Shown in pieces: positions 38,009 through 46,574 of a DNA stretch of 64,000 bases. The notes beneath the pieces were generated by a model. The model was not told the origin of the DNA and ran no database searches. It worked only from the letters and a program-made list of their open reading frames with translations. Source of the stretch: Pseudomonas taeanensis MS-3 (GTDB lineage Bacteria > Pseudomonadota > Gammaproteobacteria > Pseudomonadales > Pseudomonadaceae); NCBI RefSeq assembly GCF_000498575.2, contig NZ_AWSQ01000001.1, positions 1,545,883 through 1,609,882 on the forward strand, given 5' to 3'. Both the position numbers and the translations under genes were made by a program. Position 1 is the stretch's first letter, and each line of letters begins with the position of its first letter.

Positions 38009-38104
38009 CAGGCTGTTGAAAAATCACTGTGCTCGACTATGCAGCGTTGGAATCGGCTTGCTGGTTACAGCGCCGCAGCTGCTTCAGCACAGAGCTGTTG
38101 GCGC

Positions 38105-38842
38105 CTAACGGTACTCCGGGTTCGGGTGGTCGAAGTGGTTGCCCGCATCCCACTGCTCGCGCAAATTGCCATAGGCCGGTATGCCGCCGGCATCCTTGAG
38201 CAGGCGGGCCAGGTGCAGCAGGTTCCAGGTCATGAAGGTGGTGTTGCGTTGGGTGAAGTCGTTGGCGAACCCGACCCGGCTGCCATCGTCCTGGCGGTCG
38301 CCGTAGCTGGGGCCGGGTCCGGCTTCACCTATCCAGCCGGCGTCGGCCTGCGGCGGGATGGTGTAGCCCAGGTGCTGCAGGGCATACAGCACCCCGGTGG
38401 CGACATGTTTAACGCCATCTTCGTTGCCGGTGACGATGCAGCCGCCGACCTTGCCGTAATAGACGTACTGCCCCTTGTCATTCAGGTCCGCCGACTGGGC
38501 GTACAGGCGCTCGATCACGCTCGAACAGATCGACGAGCGCTCACCCAGCCAGATCGGCGAACCGATCACCAGAGTGTCCGCCTGTTTCACCTGGGCGTAG
38601 AGCTTTGGCCAGTCGTCCCGCTGGAAACCATGCTCGGTCATATCCGGCTGCACGCCTGGGGCGAGCACATGGTCGGCGGCGCGGATGTGCTCCACCTTGA
38701 CGCCCTGCGCACGCATGATCGCCTGGGATACTTCCATCAGTACTTCGGTGTGCGAGGGCTCGGGGGAGGGTTTGAGCGTGGTGTTGATGAACACGGCGCA
38801 CAGATCCGCATACTGGGCGGGTGGCAGTGATTGCTTGCTCAT
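38105..38842 (-). CDS. Flavodoxin-like NAD(P)H-dependent oxidoreductase
   Basis: About 245 residues with a flavodoxin fold: FINTTLKPSPEPSHTE (phosphate loop), ADTLVIGSPIWLGERSS and VYYGKVGGCIVTGNEDG (flavin-contact loops). It is likely an FMN-dependent quinone or metal reductase. The ATG at 38842 has AGGAG ten bases upstream; one two codons earlier is only four bases away. It is convergent with egtD. Confidence 0.85.
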   Translation of the reverse strand: MSKQSLPPAQYADLCAVFINTTLKPSPEPSHTEVLMEVSQAIMRAQGVKVEHIRAADHVLAPGVQPDMTEHGFQRDDWPKLYAQVKQADTLVIGSPIWLGERSSICSSVIERLYAQSADLNDKGQYVYYGKVGGCIVTGNEDGVKHVATGVLYALQHLGYTIPPQADAGWIGEAGPGPSYGDRQDDGSRVGFANDFTQRNTTFMTWNLLHLARLLKDAGGIPAYGNLREQWDAGNHFDHPNPEYR

Positions 38843-39032
38843 GGTCATGCATCTCCTGGCTTATGCAGCAGGCGCTTAACCCGCAGCTATCGGCCAGGCG
38901 GCGGTAGCGTGGCTGGCGTCGGGGTCGTCCATGCCTTGCGCGAGGTCGTTAGCGGCAATAGACAGTGATATTTGACCGCTGCCCGGGGCAAAGGTTGGCC
39001 ATGCAGGCGCGCAACCTCGGTACTCCCCTCGC

Positions 39033-39818
39033 TCAGTTGGATTGATTCAGTGACCAGTCATAGTCAAGGAACTCGACCTTGGGCGTGTTGTTGGCTGCAG
39101 GTCGCTGTTCTGGAGCCGTCAGCAAAGGGGTTTGCTGGATCAGATAGTTGTCCAGCGAGCCCCAGCGCTTGGCGAAGTCTTCGCCGTACCAGTCGAAGAT
39201 TTTCGAGACCTGAAAATGCCCGCTGGCAGAATCGAAACGGTTGCGGCTGCGGTCCTTCAGGAAGCGTTGCTGGCTGTCTTCCAGCTGCCCGTCGAGGGTG
39301 CTGGCCACGAAGGCTTCGCTGCGCAGGGCCGGGCAGCCGACCGAGGCGCAATTGGCGGCAAAGTGGATGCGCGGTTCGTCGTAGGCGCCAGGGGCGCGGA
39401 TCATCGAGTGCTCGATCTGGTCCAGGCTCAGGGTCTGCCCCAGCAGGGGAATGAACGCTTGCTTCCAGGGGCTGCTGAACAGCCCGCCGATATCCTTGAT
39501 CGACTCCAGCGGGTAGTGGTCGAGGATCAGTTGTACCGTGAAGGCGTTATAGGCATTGAGCAGAAAGGCCAGGCGCTGATCGCGACTCCAGCCGTCGAAC
39601 TGCGGGCGGGAGACATCCGACAGCGTGGCCAGATAGCGGGTCAATTCAGCCTGATCCTGTTTGAAACCTTGATAGTCGACTGTGCTGGCCACCCCTTGGT
39701 TAACCCAGGAGATGTGCTGCTCCAGCAGTCTGGTCCACTGCCGGTGCTCATGGTCGAAGTTGCTGGCGTGCAGCGGGCTACTTAGCCAGAGCATGAGGAT
39801 GAGTAACAGGGGGCGCAT
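39033..39818 (-). CDS. Secreted DUF547 protein
   Basis: A 261-residue periplasmic protein (signal peptide ending SSPLHA) with the DUF547 core: LAFLLNAYNAFTVQLILDHYP, DQIEHSMIR and IHFAANCASVGCPAL. The family is related to transglutaminase-like folds and its function is unknown. It is directly upstream-to-downstream neighbour of the TIGR04283 transferase gene (8 bases apart), a common pairing in this type of cluster. Confidence 0.88.
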   Translation of the reverse strand: MRPLLLILMLWLSSPLHASNFDHEHRQWTRLLEQHISWVNQGVASTVDYQGFKQDQAELTRYLATLSDVSRPQFDGWSRDQRLAFLLNAYNAFTVQLILDHYPLESIKDIGGLFSSPWKQAFIPLLGQTLSLDQIEHSMIRAPGAYDEPRIHFAANCASVGCPALRSEAFVASTLDGQLEDSQQRFLKDRSRNRFDSASGHFQVSKIFDWYGEDFAKRWGSLDNYLIQQTPLLTAPEQRPAANNTPKVEFLDYDWSLNQSN

Positions 39819-39826
39819 GGCAGCTC

Positions 39827-40555
39827 CTAAGGATTGTTTGAGGGGCAGGCACTGGTGTTGCGTTGGCCGTACAGGCGCGCCAGGCGGGTAGTCGGCACGC
39901 CAGCCGCATAGGCGAGTGCCAGCAGGCGGTTATGCAGCGAGCGCCGCCACCAGCCGTCGCGTTGCCAGCGCCTAGGGTCGACCTGAACACCCTGGCCGAT
40001 CCGCACGAAACGGCCCAGTCGGCGCAGCTGCTTGATCAGTTCCACTTCCTCGAACAGCGGCCAGGGGCGGTGTTGGCCGCAGACAAGGTAGGCGCTGGCC
40101 TCAACGAACACGCCTTGATCGCCATAGGGCACGCCGAAGCGGCTGCGCCAATCGATGAGGCGTTCCAGCAAACTGCTCTGCCAGCACCCTGGCCCGGCAA
40201 AACGGAAGGCGAAGGCGCCGCCGACCGCACCCGCGGCAACCGCCGCCTGGATGTCCGGCAGGGGATTGCCCAGCAGCTGAGCATCGGCGTGCAAAAACCA
40301 CAGGATCGGATGCCGGGCGTGTTCCGCGCCCAGGCGCAGCTGTTCGCCTCGACAGGGCGTTGCAGGCAACCATTGCGCACCATGTTGCTGGCACACGCGG
40401 CTGCAGCTCGGGCTGCGTGCGGCATCGACCACAATGATCTGCAACTCCTGCCTGGAGCGCGTGGCCAGCTGATGCAGGCGGGACAGCAGGGGACCGAGTA
40501 ACGCCTCATCGCGCCAGCAGGGGATGATCACGCTGAGCGGTGTTTTATCAGGCAT
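39827..40555 (-). CDS. Family 2 glycosyltransferase, TIGR04283 type
   Basis: A 242-residue GT-A protein. LSVIIPCWRDEALLGPLL, QIIVVDAARSPS, CRGEQLRLGAEHARHPILWF, and the FLHADAQL acidic motif identify the rSAM/selenodomain- or arsenosugar-associated transferase 2 family. It overlaps the next upstream gene by 8 bases (ATGCCTGA), so the two are coupled. It has no membrane helix. Sugar donor and acceptor are unknown. Confidence 0.88.
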   Translation of the reverse strand: MPDKTPLSVIIPCWRDEALLGPLLSRLHQLATRSRQELQIIVVDAARSPSCSRVCQQHGAQWLPATPCRGEQLRLGAEHARHPILWFLHADAQLLGNPLPDIQAAVAAGAVGGAFAFRFAGPGCWQSSLLERLIDWRSRFGVPYGDQGVFVEASAYLVCGQHRPWPLFEEVELIKQLRRLGRFVRIGQGVQVDPRRWQRDGWWRRSLHNRLLALAYAAGVPTTRLARLYGQRNTSACPSNNP

Positions 40556-41249
40556 GGGCAGGCACTCCGAGGTCGCGAACGGCATCGCGCAAGCGCAAGC
40601 GTGCGGGCCGCGCGTCCTGTGTGAGGGCGAGGGCCAGTAGCTGCAGGTCATCTCGATGATCGATGTCGAAGTAGTCGCCGGTCTGTACCAGTGAATGCCC
40701 GGCAGCCCGGCACTTGTCGGCCAGCGTCTGAGCCAGGTGTGCAGTGCTCCAGGGCAGGTCGCGCAGGTCTGGCCATGGGCGGTTCGAGGCCATCAGCACG
40801 ACGCCGCCGTCGCGTGCCTTGAGCAGTACCGTGTCATGACTGTCGAGTAGTTCGCTCACCGCGTGGTAGTCACTCGGCAGCAGGGCCGGGCAGTCACTGC
40901 CGATGAACAGCAGGCGGCGCTGACCCTGGTCGCGTAATCGGCGGTCCAGGTCGTTGAGACGTTGGCCGAGGTTGCCTTGGTGTTGCGCCAGGCACAGGGC
41001 CTGGGGGCAGCGCGCCTGTGCCCAGGCCGAGTGGTCTGGGTGATCCGGAGCCAGTGCCTTGGGCCCCGGCCATTGCTGGAGATCCTCCAGGGCGCAGTCG
41101 AGTAGGTGCTGGGCGATCTCGAGCGCTGGCTCCAGACCCAGCTGCGCCGCCAGGCGTTGCTTGGAATGACCGATCGCTGGGCGTTTGCACAGCAATACCA
41201 GACAGGCTGCGGCGGCAGGCGCGATGTTGGGGGGATAGCGGTCGGTCAA
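40548..41249 (-). CDS. Nucleotidyl/glycosyl transferase, TIGR04282 (CofC-like)
   Basis: About 233 residues from a TTG start at 41249, chosen because GGGAG lies seven bases upstream and no ATG precedes the conserved LVLLCKRPAIGHSKQRLA. GDYFDIDHRDDL and LLFIGSDCPALLPSDYHAV are typical of the rSAM/selenodomain-associated transferase 1 family, related to CofC and molybdenum nucleotidyltransferases. It pairs with the TIGR04283 gene, as in arsenosugar and similar clusters. Confidence 0.87.
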   Translation of the reverse strand: MTDRYPPNIAPAAAACLVLLCKRPAIGHSKQRLAAQLGLEPALEIAQHLLDCALEDLQQWPGPKALAPDHPDHSAWAQARCPQALCLAQHQGNLGQRLNDLDRRLRDQGQRRLLFIGSDCPALLPSDYHAVSELLDSHDTVLLKARDGGVVLMASNRPWPDLRDLPWSTAHLAQTLADKCRAAGHSLVQTGDYFDIDHRDDLQLLALALTQDARPARLRLRDAVRDLGVPAHA

Positions 41250-41332
41250 GCGGGGGCTCCCGTTTCTACGGTGGAGTGAGGCAATGTCTGCACTCTTCTG
41301 AGCCGTTGCCGCTGATTTTGTTACAGCGCGAT

Positions 41333-41560
41333 CTATCGATCGGGCGTGCGCAGCCGGTCGAGGATGGCCTGACTGTCCACCGACTCGTCGCCGAGGGGCA
41401 GTTGCTGCAGTACTTCGGCAGTCAGTTTCAGTTGTTTGATATACAGCTTGCAGCGAGGGCACATGCGTTGGTGCATGAGTACCGCCAAGCGAGTGGAAAA
41501 TCGCAAATGGCCATCGATGATCTCGGAACCGAGCTCCGACATTTCGCGACAGGTCAGCAT
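41333..41560 (-). CDS. Zinc-binding anti-sigma factor
   Basis: A 75-residue soluble protein with the ZAS motif H30-x3-C34-x2-C37 (MHQRMCPRC) plus C4. It overlaps the ECF sigma gene by seven bases, the classical sigma/anti-sigma layout. The lack of a membrane helix suggests it senses cytoplasmic redox or metal stress, as ChrR- or RsrA-like proteins do; the signal is unknown. Confidence 0.85.
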   Translation of the reverse strand: MLTCREMSELGSEIIDGHLRFSTRLAVLMHQRMCPRCKLYIKQLKLTAEVLQQLPLGDESVDSQAILDRLRTPDR

Positions 41561-42159
41561 GTTCCTACCTCCTCGAAGTGATTGAGCATCGCATGCATGC
41601 GTTGCCGCCCCCGGTGTAACAGCACACGGATGTTGCCCTCGGCCAGGCTCAAGGCTCGAGCGATTTCGTCGAAACCGAGGCCGCCCAACTCGCGCATCAT
41701 CAGCACGCTTTGCTGGTCGCCAGGCAGCTGGTGCAGGTGTTTACGGATGCACTCGTGCAGCTCCGCTTCAGTCAGCAGCGCCTCGGGCGTGTCATGGTGC
41801 CACTGACTGGGCGGGGCATTCCAGCCGCCCTGCTGATTGAATCGGGAGCCGATGGGCGAGCCGGAATCGATGCCCCAGTCATCCAGGGACAGCTCTCGGC
41901 CTCGCTTGCGCCGCAGGGCATGGGCCTCATTGATGGCGATCCGCGCCAACCAGGTACGTAGTTTGGCTCGGCCTTCGAACTTGCTTATCGCGGCGAAGGC
42001 CTTCAGCCAGGTTTCCTGGGCGACATCATCGGCCGAGTCCGCGCCGACCAAGGGTATGGCCATGGCTACCAGGAAGGCATGGTGAAGCTTGATGGCGGTC
42101 TCCAGGGCGTTGCTGTCGCCTTGGCGTAGCCGTTTGACCAGCTCTTGTTCGTCGACCAT
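41554..42159 (-). CDS. ECF RNA polymerase sigma factor
   Basis: A 201-residue sigma-70-family protein. Region 2 is SADDVAQETWLKAFAAISKF with RTWLARIAINEAH; region 4 is LHQLPGDQQSVLMMRELGG, FDEIARALSLAEGNIRVLLHRG. The GGGAG-ATG start is clear. It is divergent from a TetR gene and upstream of the anti-sigma and transferase genes, so it may autoregulate this unit. Confidence 0.92.
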   Translation of the reverse strand: MVDEQELVKRLRQGDSNALETAIKLHHAFLVAMAIPLVGADSADDVAQETWLKAFAAISKFEGRAKLRTWLARIAINEAHALRRKRGRELSLDDWGIDSGSPIGSRFNQQGGWNAPPSQWHHDTPEALLTEAELHECIRKHLHQLPGDQQSVLMMRELGGLGFDEIARALSLAEGNIRVLLHRGRQRMHAMLNHFEEVGTC

Positions 42160-42412
42160 CTATTTCTCCCGAGGTGACCTGAAAAAACACTGTAGTGACA
42201 GCCCGCGTGTCGTCACGTGGGGCTGGTGTTGCAGCGCCATGGGTCGTGGTCAGCGCTGCGTAGGGGCAAACCTGTTTATCAGATGATGCAGTTGATCGCT
42301 TCCGTCGCCAGGTTCGGCCAGCGAGCATTTCGTCCAGCGCGCGCAGCTGACTGGCAACAGCTTCTGATGGACGACATGGTTTTTTGTTACAGCCGCAATA
42401 GCCTCAACTTTG

Positions 42413-42437
42413 AATTAAGACATGCTCGGTCCATAAT
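42413..42437. promoter_or_regulatory. TetR operator-like site 1
   Basis: Read on the minus strand this is ATTATGGACC, a six-base spacer, then GTC and AATT. The same ATTATGGACC occurs downstream of the TetR gene (43041). The site ends seven bases before the TetR start and covers its ribosome site, fitting autorepression. Confidence 0.5.
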
Positions 42438-42444
42438 CAGCCGC

Positions 42445-43029
42445 ATGAACCGCGGACGCCCTAGAACTTTCGACCCCGACCTTGTCCTGGAAAATGCCAT
42501 GCAGCTTTTCTGGAGCAAGGGCTATGAGGCCACCAGCCTGCAGGACCTGCTCGAGGCGACGAAGCTGTCCAAGAGCAGCCTGTATGAGAGTTTCGGCAAC
42601 AAGCAGAGCCTGTTCGAAGCTGCGTTCAGCCGCTACGTCGAGAGCCGTGTCACGCACCTGCTGGCACGCCTGGAGCTGGCCGAGTCGCCGCTCGCGTTCA
42701 TTCGCGAATGCCTGCTGTCGGTGCTCGAAGACGCCGAGCGAGCTACCCCGCGCGGCTGCATGCTGGTCAACGTAACCAATGAATTCTCCACCAGCGACCC
42801 GGTGGTACAGCGGCTGATCGCACTCGCGACGCGGCGTTTTCGTGGGGTGTTCGAGCAGGCTTTCCAGCAGGCGCAAGCTGCAGGCCTGGTATCGGACAGG
42901 CAAGCGCCCGCTGCGCGGGCGTTATACATGCACTGTGTGATGAGCGGCCTGCGTACCCAGACCAAGGCCGGCATGGAGCAGAAAGAATTGCTTACAGTTA
43001 TCGAACTGGTCATGGCGAACCTGGGCTAA
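42445..43029 (+). CDS. TetR-family transcriptional regulator
   Basis: A 194-residue regulator. GRPRTFDPDLVLENAMQLFW and EATSLQDLLEATKLSKSSLYESF form the DNA-binding domain; the C-terminal CMLVNVTNEFSTSD pattern is common in TetR proteins controlling small oxidoreductases. Two matching operator-like sites flank the gene, suggesting it represses itself and the radical SAM gene downstream. The ATG at 42445 is chosen; the frame is open far upstream without TetR features. Confidence 0.9.
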   Translation: MNRGRPRTFDPDLVLENAMQLFWSKGYEATSLQDLLEATKLSKSSLYESFGNKQSLFEAAFSRYVESRVTHLLARLELAESPLAFIRECLLSVLEDAERATPRGCMLVNVTNEFSTSDPVVQRLIALATRRFRGVFEQAFQQAQAAGLVSDRQAPAARALYMHCVMSGLRTQTKAGMEQKELLTVIELVMANLG

Positions 43030-43040
43030 TTTTTTGCCGT

Positions 43041-43064
43041 ATTATGGACCTATCAGTCCGTAAT
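43041..43064. promoter_or_regulatory. TetR operator-like site 2
   Basis: ATTATGGAC-CTATCA-GTCCGTAAT, a near-perfect inverted repeat with one mismatch, 12 bases past the TetR stop and about 195 bases before the radical SAM gene. It matches the half-site upstream of the TetR gene. Confidence 0.6.
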
Positions 43065-43208
43065 TAAGAGCGCCGCTCTGCCTCCAGATTCCCCGCATGC
43101 CCCCTGCTGTTGTCTTCGATTTCTATGTGACGCCCGCCGCGACCCAGGTCGTGCCCGGCCGATTGGCAGAGGGCTGTGCAGCGTTGGCAAGACGCTGTTT
43201 TGTAACGC

Positions 43209-43225
43209 AGAGCCGCTTCGGCTCT
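43209..43225 (+). terminator. Short hairpin before the radical SAM gene
   Basis: AGAGCCG-CTT-CGGCTCT, a seven-base stem followed by CAAAAC. It may end the TetR transcript or attenuate into the next gene; there is no T run on this strand. Confidence 0.35.
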
Positions 43226-43257
43226 CAAAACACCAGTTCTCAAGAGTTTAAATCGTC

Positions 43258-44238
43258 ATGCTCCCCACCTTGCCCCTGCTCAATGCCCTGAGCTTTCCAG
43301 CGATTCACCGCGCGCAGCTGCACGCTCTGCAGATCAACCTTACCTACCTGTGCAACCAGCGCTGCCTGCATTGCCATGTCAACGCCGGGCCGACCCGCAA
43401 GGAGGCCATGACCGACGAGAGCCTGGCCTTGCTGCATCAGGTCATCGACGCCCATGCGGTACAAACCCTCGACCTCACCGGCGGTGCACCGGAGATGCAT
43501 CCGCGCTTCCGCGATCTGGTCATGCACGCCCGCCGGGAAGGGTTGCGGGTCATCGACCGCTGCAACCTGACGATCCTCAGCGAGCCGGGTTATGCAGACC
43601 TGGCCGAGTTTCTCGCCGCGCAGGAGGTAGAAGTCACCGCTTCGTTGCCCTGCTATTCGCGGGAGAACGTCGACAAGCAGCGTGGCGATGGCGTGTTCGA
43701 TGCCAGCATCGAGGGCCTTAAGCAGCTCAACCGGCTGGGCTATGGCGTCGAGGGTAGCGGCCTGATTCTGAATCTGGTGTTCAATCCACAGGGCGCCAGT
43801 CTGCCGCCGCCTCAGGCGCAGCTTGAGGCCGAGTACAAGGTGCACCTGGCCGAGGACTTCGGCATTCACTTCAACCATTTGCTGACCATCACCAACCAGC
43901 CGATCGCGCGGTTTGGCAGCACCCTGGTGAGCAAGGGACAGTTCAACGGTTACATGCAGTTGCTACGCGACAGCTACCGGCCGGAGAACCTCGATGACTT
44001 GATGTGCCGCAGCGTGGTCAGTGTCGATTGGCAGGGCTATCTGTACGACTGCGATTTCAATCAGATGCTCGAGCTGCCCATGGCGTTGCCCGAGCTGATC
44101 GGTCGTGACCGTGCGCATCTGCGCGACTTGTTGCAGGTATCGAGCCTGCACAGTAATCCCATCATCACCCGCGATCACTGCTACGCCTGCACCGCCGGTC
44201 AGGGTTCCAGCTGTGCTGGCGCATTGCAAAATCAATAA
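43258..44238 (+). CDS. arsS: Radical SAM protein, ArsS/arsenosugar-biosynthesis type
   Basis: A 326-residue radical SAM enzyme. The cluster cysteines are C32, C36 and C39 (NLTYLCNQRCLHCHVNAGP), followed by DLTGGAPEMHPRF and a C-terminal cysteine-rich region (CDFNQM, CYACTAGQGSSCAG) that may hold a second cluster. This is the DUF3641-type family named ArsS in arsenosugar pathways. The substrate here is unknown, as no arsenic methyltransferase is in the window. Genes for a TVP38-reductase fusion and a DoxX protein follow closely. Confidence 0.88.
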   Translation: MLPTLPLLNALSFPAIHRAQLHALQINLTYLCNQRCLHCHVNAGPTRKEAMTDESLALLHQVIDAHAVQTLDLTGGAPEMHPRFRDLVMHARREGLRVIDRCNLTILSEPGYADLAEFLAAQEVEVTASLPCYSRENVDKQRGDGVFDASIEGLKQLNRLGYGVEGSGLILNLVFNPQGASLPPPQAQLEAEYKVHLAEDFGIHFNHLLTITNQPIARFGSTLVSKGQFNGYMQLLRDSYRPENLDDLMCRSVVSVDWQGYLYDCDFNQMLELPMALPELIGRDRAHLRDLLQVSSLHSNPIITRDHCYACTAGQGSSCAGALQNQ

Positions 44239-44251
44239 AGGAGCTGTCTGC

Positions 44252-46444
44252 ATGGACAAGCGTAAGTCGGCCTTGTTGGCCATCATCCTGTTGCTGTTGA
44301 CCAGTTTCTTCGTCTTCGATCTGGGCCAGTACCTCAACCTCGCCAGCCTCAAGGCGCAGCAAGCGGCCCTCAACGCCCAGGTGCTTGCCAACCCCTGGCT
44401 GTCCGGCGGCCTGTTCTTCGCGCTCTATGTGCTGGTGACCGCGCTGTCATTGCCGGGTGCGGCCTTGATGACGTTGGTCGGCGGTGCTTTGTTCGGCTTG
44501 TTGGGAGGCACCTTGCTGGCGTCTTTCGCCTCGACCCTGGGCGCCACGCTGGCCATGCTCAGCAGTCGCCTGTTGCTGCGCGACTGGGTACAGAGCAAGT
44601 TCAGTCAGCGTCTGGCCGGGATCAATCAGGGCATCGAACGTGAGGGTGGCTCCTACCTGTTCGCCCTGCGCCTGGTGCCGGTGTTTCCGTTCTTTCTGAT
44701 CAACCTGGCCATGGGCCTGACCAAGTTGCCGGCGCGGACTTTTTGGTGGATCAGCCAGCTGGGCATGCTGCCGGGTACCCTGGTCTTCGTGAACGCCGGC
44801 CGTGAACTGGGACAGCTCGATTCGCTGGCCGGCATCCTCTCGCCAGGATTGATCGGTGCCTTCGTGCTGCTCGGCCTGTTGCCGATCATCTCGCGCAAAC
44901 TGCTGGAGCTGGTCAAGGCGCGCAAGGTCTACGCCGGCTGGCAGAAACCCAAGCGCTTCGACCGCAATCTGTTGGTGATTGGCGCCGGTTCCGGCGGCCT
45001 GGTGTCGGCCTATATCGCCGCCGCAGTGAAGGCCAAGGTGACCCTGATCGAAAAGCACAAGATGGGCGGCGATTGCCTGAATACCGGCTGCGTACCGTCC
45101 AAGGCGCTGCTGCGTTCGGCCAAGCTGGCCAATGAATTGAAGAAGGCCGAACAGCTGGGTTTCAAACCGATCACCGGTGAAGTGGATTTTGCCGCAGTGA
45201 TGCAGCGCGTACAGCGGGTGGTGGCGGATATCGAGCCGCATGACTCGATTGAGCGTTATACCCAGCTGGGTGTCGAGGTGCTGGAGGGCGAGGCGAAGAT
45301 CACCTCGCCCTGGACGGTCGAGGTCAATGGTCAGAGCCTGAGTGCGCGTTCCATCGTCATCGCCACCGGTGCTCGGCCGCTGGTGCCGAAAATTCCGGGC
45401 ATCGAGCTGGTGGCCCCGCTGACCTCGGACAACGTCTGGGATCTACGCGAGCAGCCCAAGCGTTTGCTGGTGCTGGGGGGCGGGCCGATCGGTTGCGAAC
45501 TGGCCCAGGCCTTCCAGCGCCTCGGCAGTGCGGTGACTCAGGTGGAGATGACCGAGCGCCTGCTGATTCGCGAGGACCAGGAAGCCAGTGAGGCGGTGAT
45601 GGCCAGTCTGCGCGCCGACGGAGTCGAGCTGCGCCTGCAGCACAAGGCGGTACGTTTCGAGGTGGTTGAAGGCCAGCGGCAGTTGATCTGCCTGAACCTG
45701 GTCGACAACCGCGAGGTCGTGTTGCCCTTCGATCAGGTGCTGCTGGCCCTGGGCCGGGTCGCCAACGTCAAGGGTTTCGGTGCCGAGGAACTCGGTCTGG
45801 AAGTGCGCAACAACGGCACTCTGGAAACCAACGAGTTCCTCGCCACGCGCTTCCCCAATATTTTCGCGGTAGGCGATGTCACCGGACCTTTTCAGTTCAC
45901 CCACACCTCGGCGCATCAGGCCTGGTATGCGGCGGTGAACGGCTTGTTCGGCGGCTTCAAGCGCTTCAAGGTCGATTACCGGGTGATCCCCTGGGCGACG
46001 TTCACCGACCCCGAGGTGGCCCGCGTCGGCCTCAACGAGCAGGACGCCAAGGACCAGGGCATCGCCTATGAAGTGAGCCGCTTCGGCATCGACGAACTCG
46101 ACCGCGCGATTGCCGACGAAGCCGCCCATGGCTACGTAAAGGTGCTGACCGTGCCAGGCAAGGATCGCATCCTCGGGGTGACCATCGTCGGCGAGCATGC
46201 CGGCGAGCTGATCGCCGAATACGTCGCGGCCATGAAGCACGGTTACGGGCTGAACAAGGTCCTGGGCACCATCCACATCTACCCGACGATGGCCGAGGCG
46301 AACAAGTACGTGGCCGGCGAATGGAAGCGTGCTCATGCCCCGGCCAGCGCCTTGCGCTGGCTGGCCAGGTTCCATCAATGGCGCCTGGGCGGTGCTGAAG
46401 GTGCAGGCAGCACTCAGCTGATTGCCAGTGACAAGGTCGTGTGA
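44252..46444 (+). CDS. TVP38/VTT membrane domain fused to FAD disulfide reductase
   Basis: A 730-residue fusion. Residues 1-225 form a TVP38/TMEM64 (VTT) membrane domain (LPGAALMTLVGGALFGLLGG, LVPVFPFFLINLAMGLT). Residues 235-715 are a pyridine-nucleotide disulfide oxidoreductase: FAD motif GAGSGG (244-249), redox cysteines C275 and C280 (GGDCLNTGCVPSKA), NAD motif LLVLGGGPIGCELAQ, and the C-terminal HIYPTMAEAN dimer segment. It resembles mercuric/dihydrolipoyl reductases but lacks an extra metal-binding domain. The ATG at 44252 follows AAGGAG. It probably moves electrons to a thiol or metal(loid) substrate at the membrane. Confidence 0.92.
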   Translation: MDKRKSALLAIILLLLTSFFVFDLGQYLNLASLKAQQAALNAQVLANPWLSGGLFFALYVLVTALSLPGAALMTLVGGALFGLLGGTLLASFASTLGATLAMLSSRLLLRDWVQSKFSQRLAGINQGIEREGGSYLFALRLVPVFPFFLINLAMGLTKLPARTFWWISQLGMLPGTLVFVNAGRELGQLDSLAGILSPGLIGAFVLLGLLPIISRKLLELVKARKVYAGWQKPKRFDRNLLVIGAGSGGLVSAYIAAAVKAKVTLIEKHKMGGDCLNTGCVPSKALLRSAKLANELKKAEQLGFKPITGEVDFAAVMQRVQRVVADIEPHDSIERYTQLGVEVLEGEAKITSPWTVEVNGQSLSARSIVIATGARPLVPKIPGIELVAPLTSDNVWDLREQPKRLLVLGGGPIGCELAQAFQRLGSAVTQVEMTERLLIREDQEASEAVMASLRADGVELRLQHKAVRFEVVEGQRQLICLNLVDNREVVLPFDQVLLALGRVANVKGFGAEELGLEVRNNGTLETNEFLATRFPNIFAVGDVTGPFQFTHTSAHQAWYAAVNGLFGGFKRFKVDYRVIPWATFTDPEVARVGLNEQDAKDQGIAYEVSRFGIDELDRAIADEAAHGYVKVLTVPGKDRILGVTIVGEHAGELIAEYVAAMKHGYGLNKVLGTIHIYPTMAEANKYVAGEWKRAHAPASALRWLARFHQWRLGGAEGAGSTQLIASDKVV

Positions 46445-46574
46445 GCATCCCGTTCGAGGTGCTGCGCCTATGACATCTCACCCATAGTGAAATCACCCTC
46501 AATTACACGGCCATGACGGCCGTGTAGCAACCCAAGACCGGGCCACGAACCCGGTCCGAATAGGAAAGTACGTT

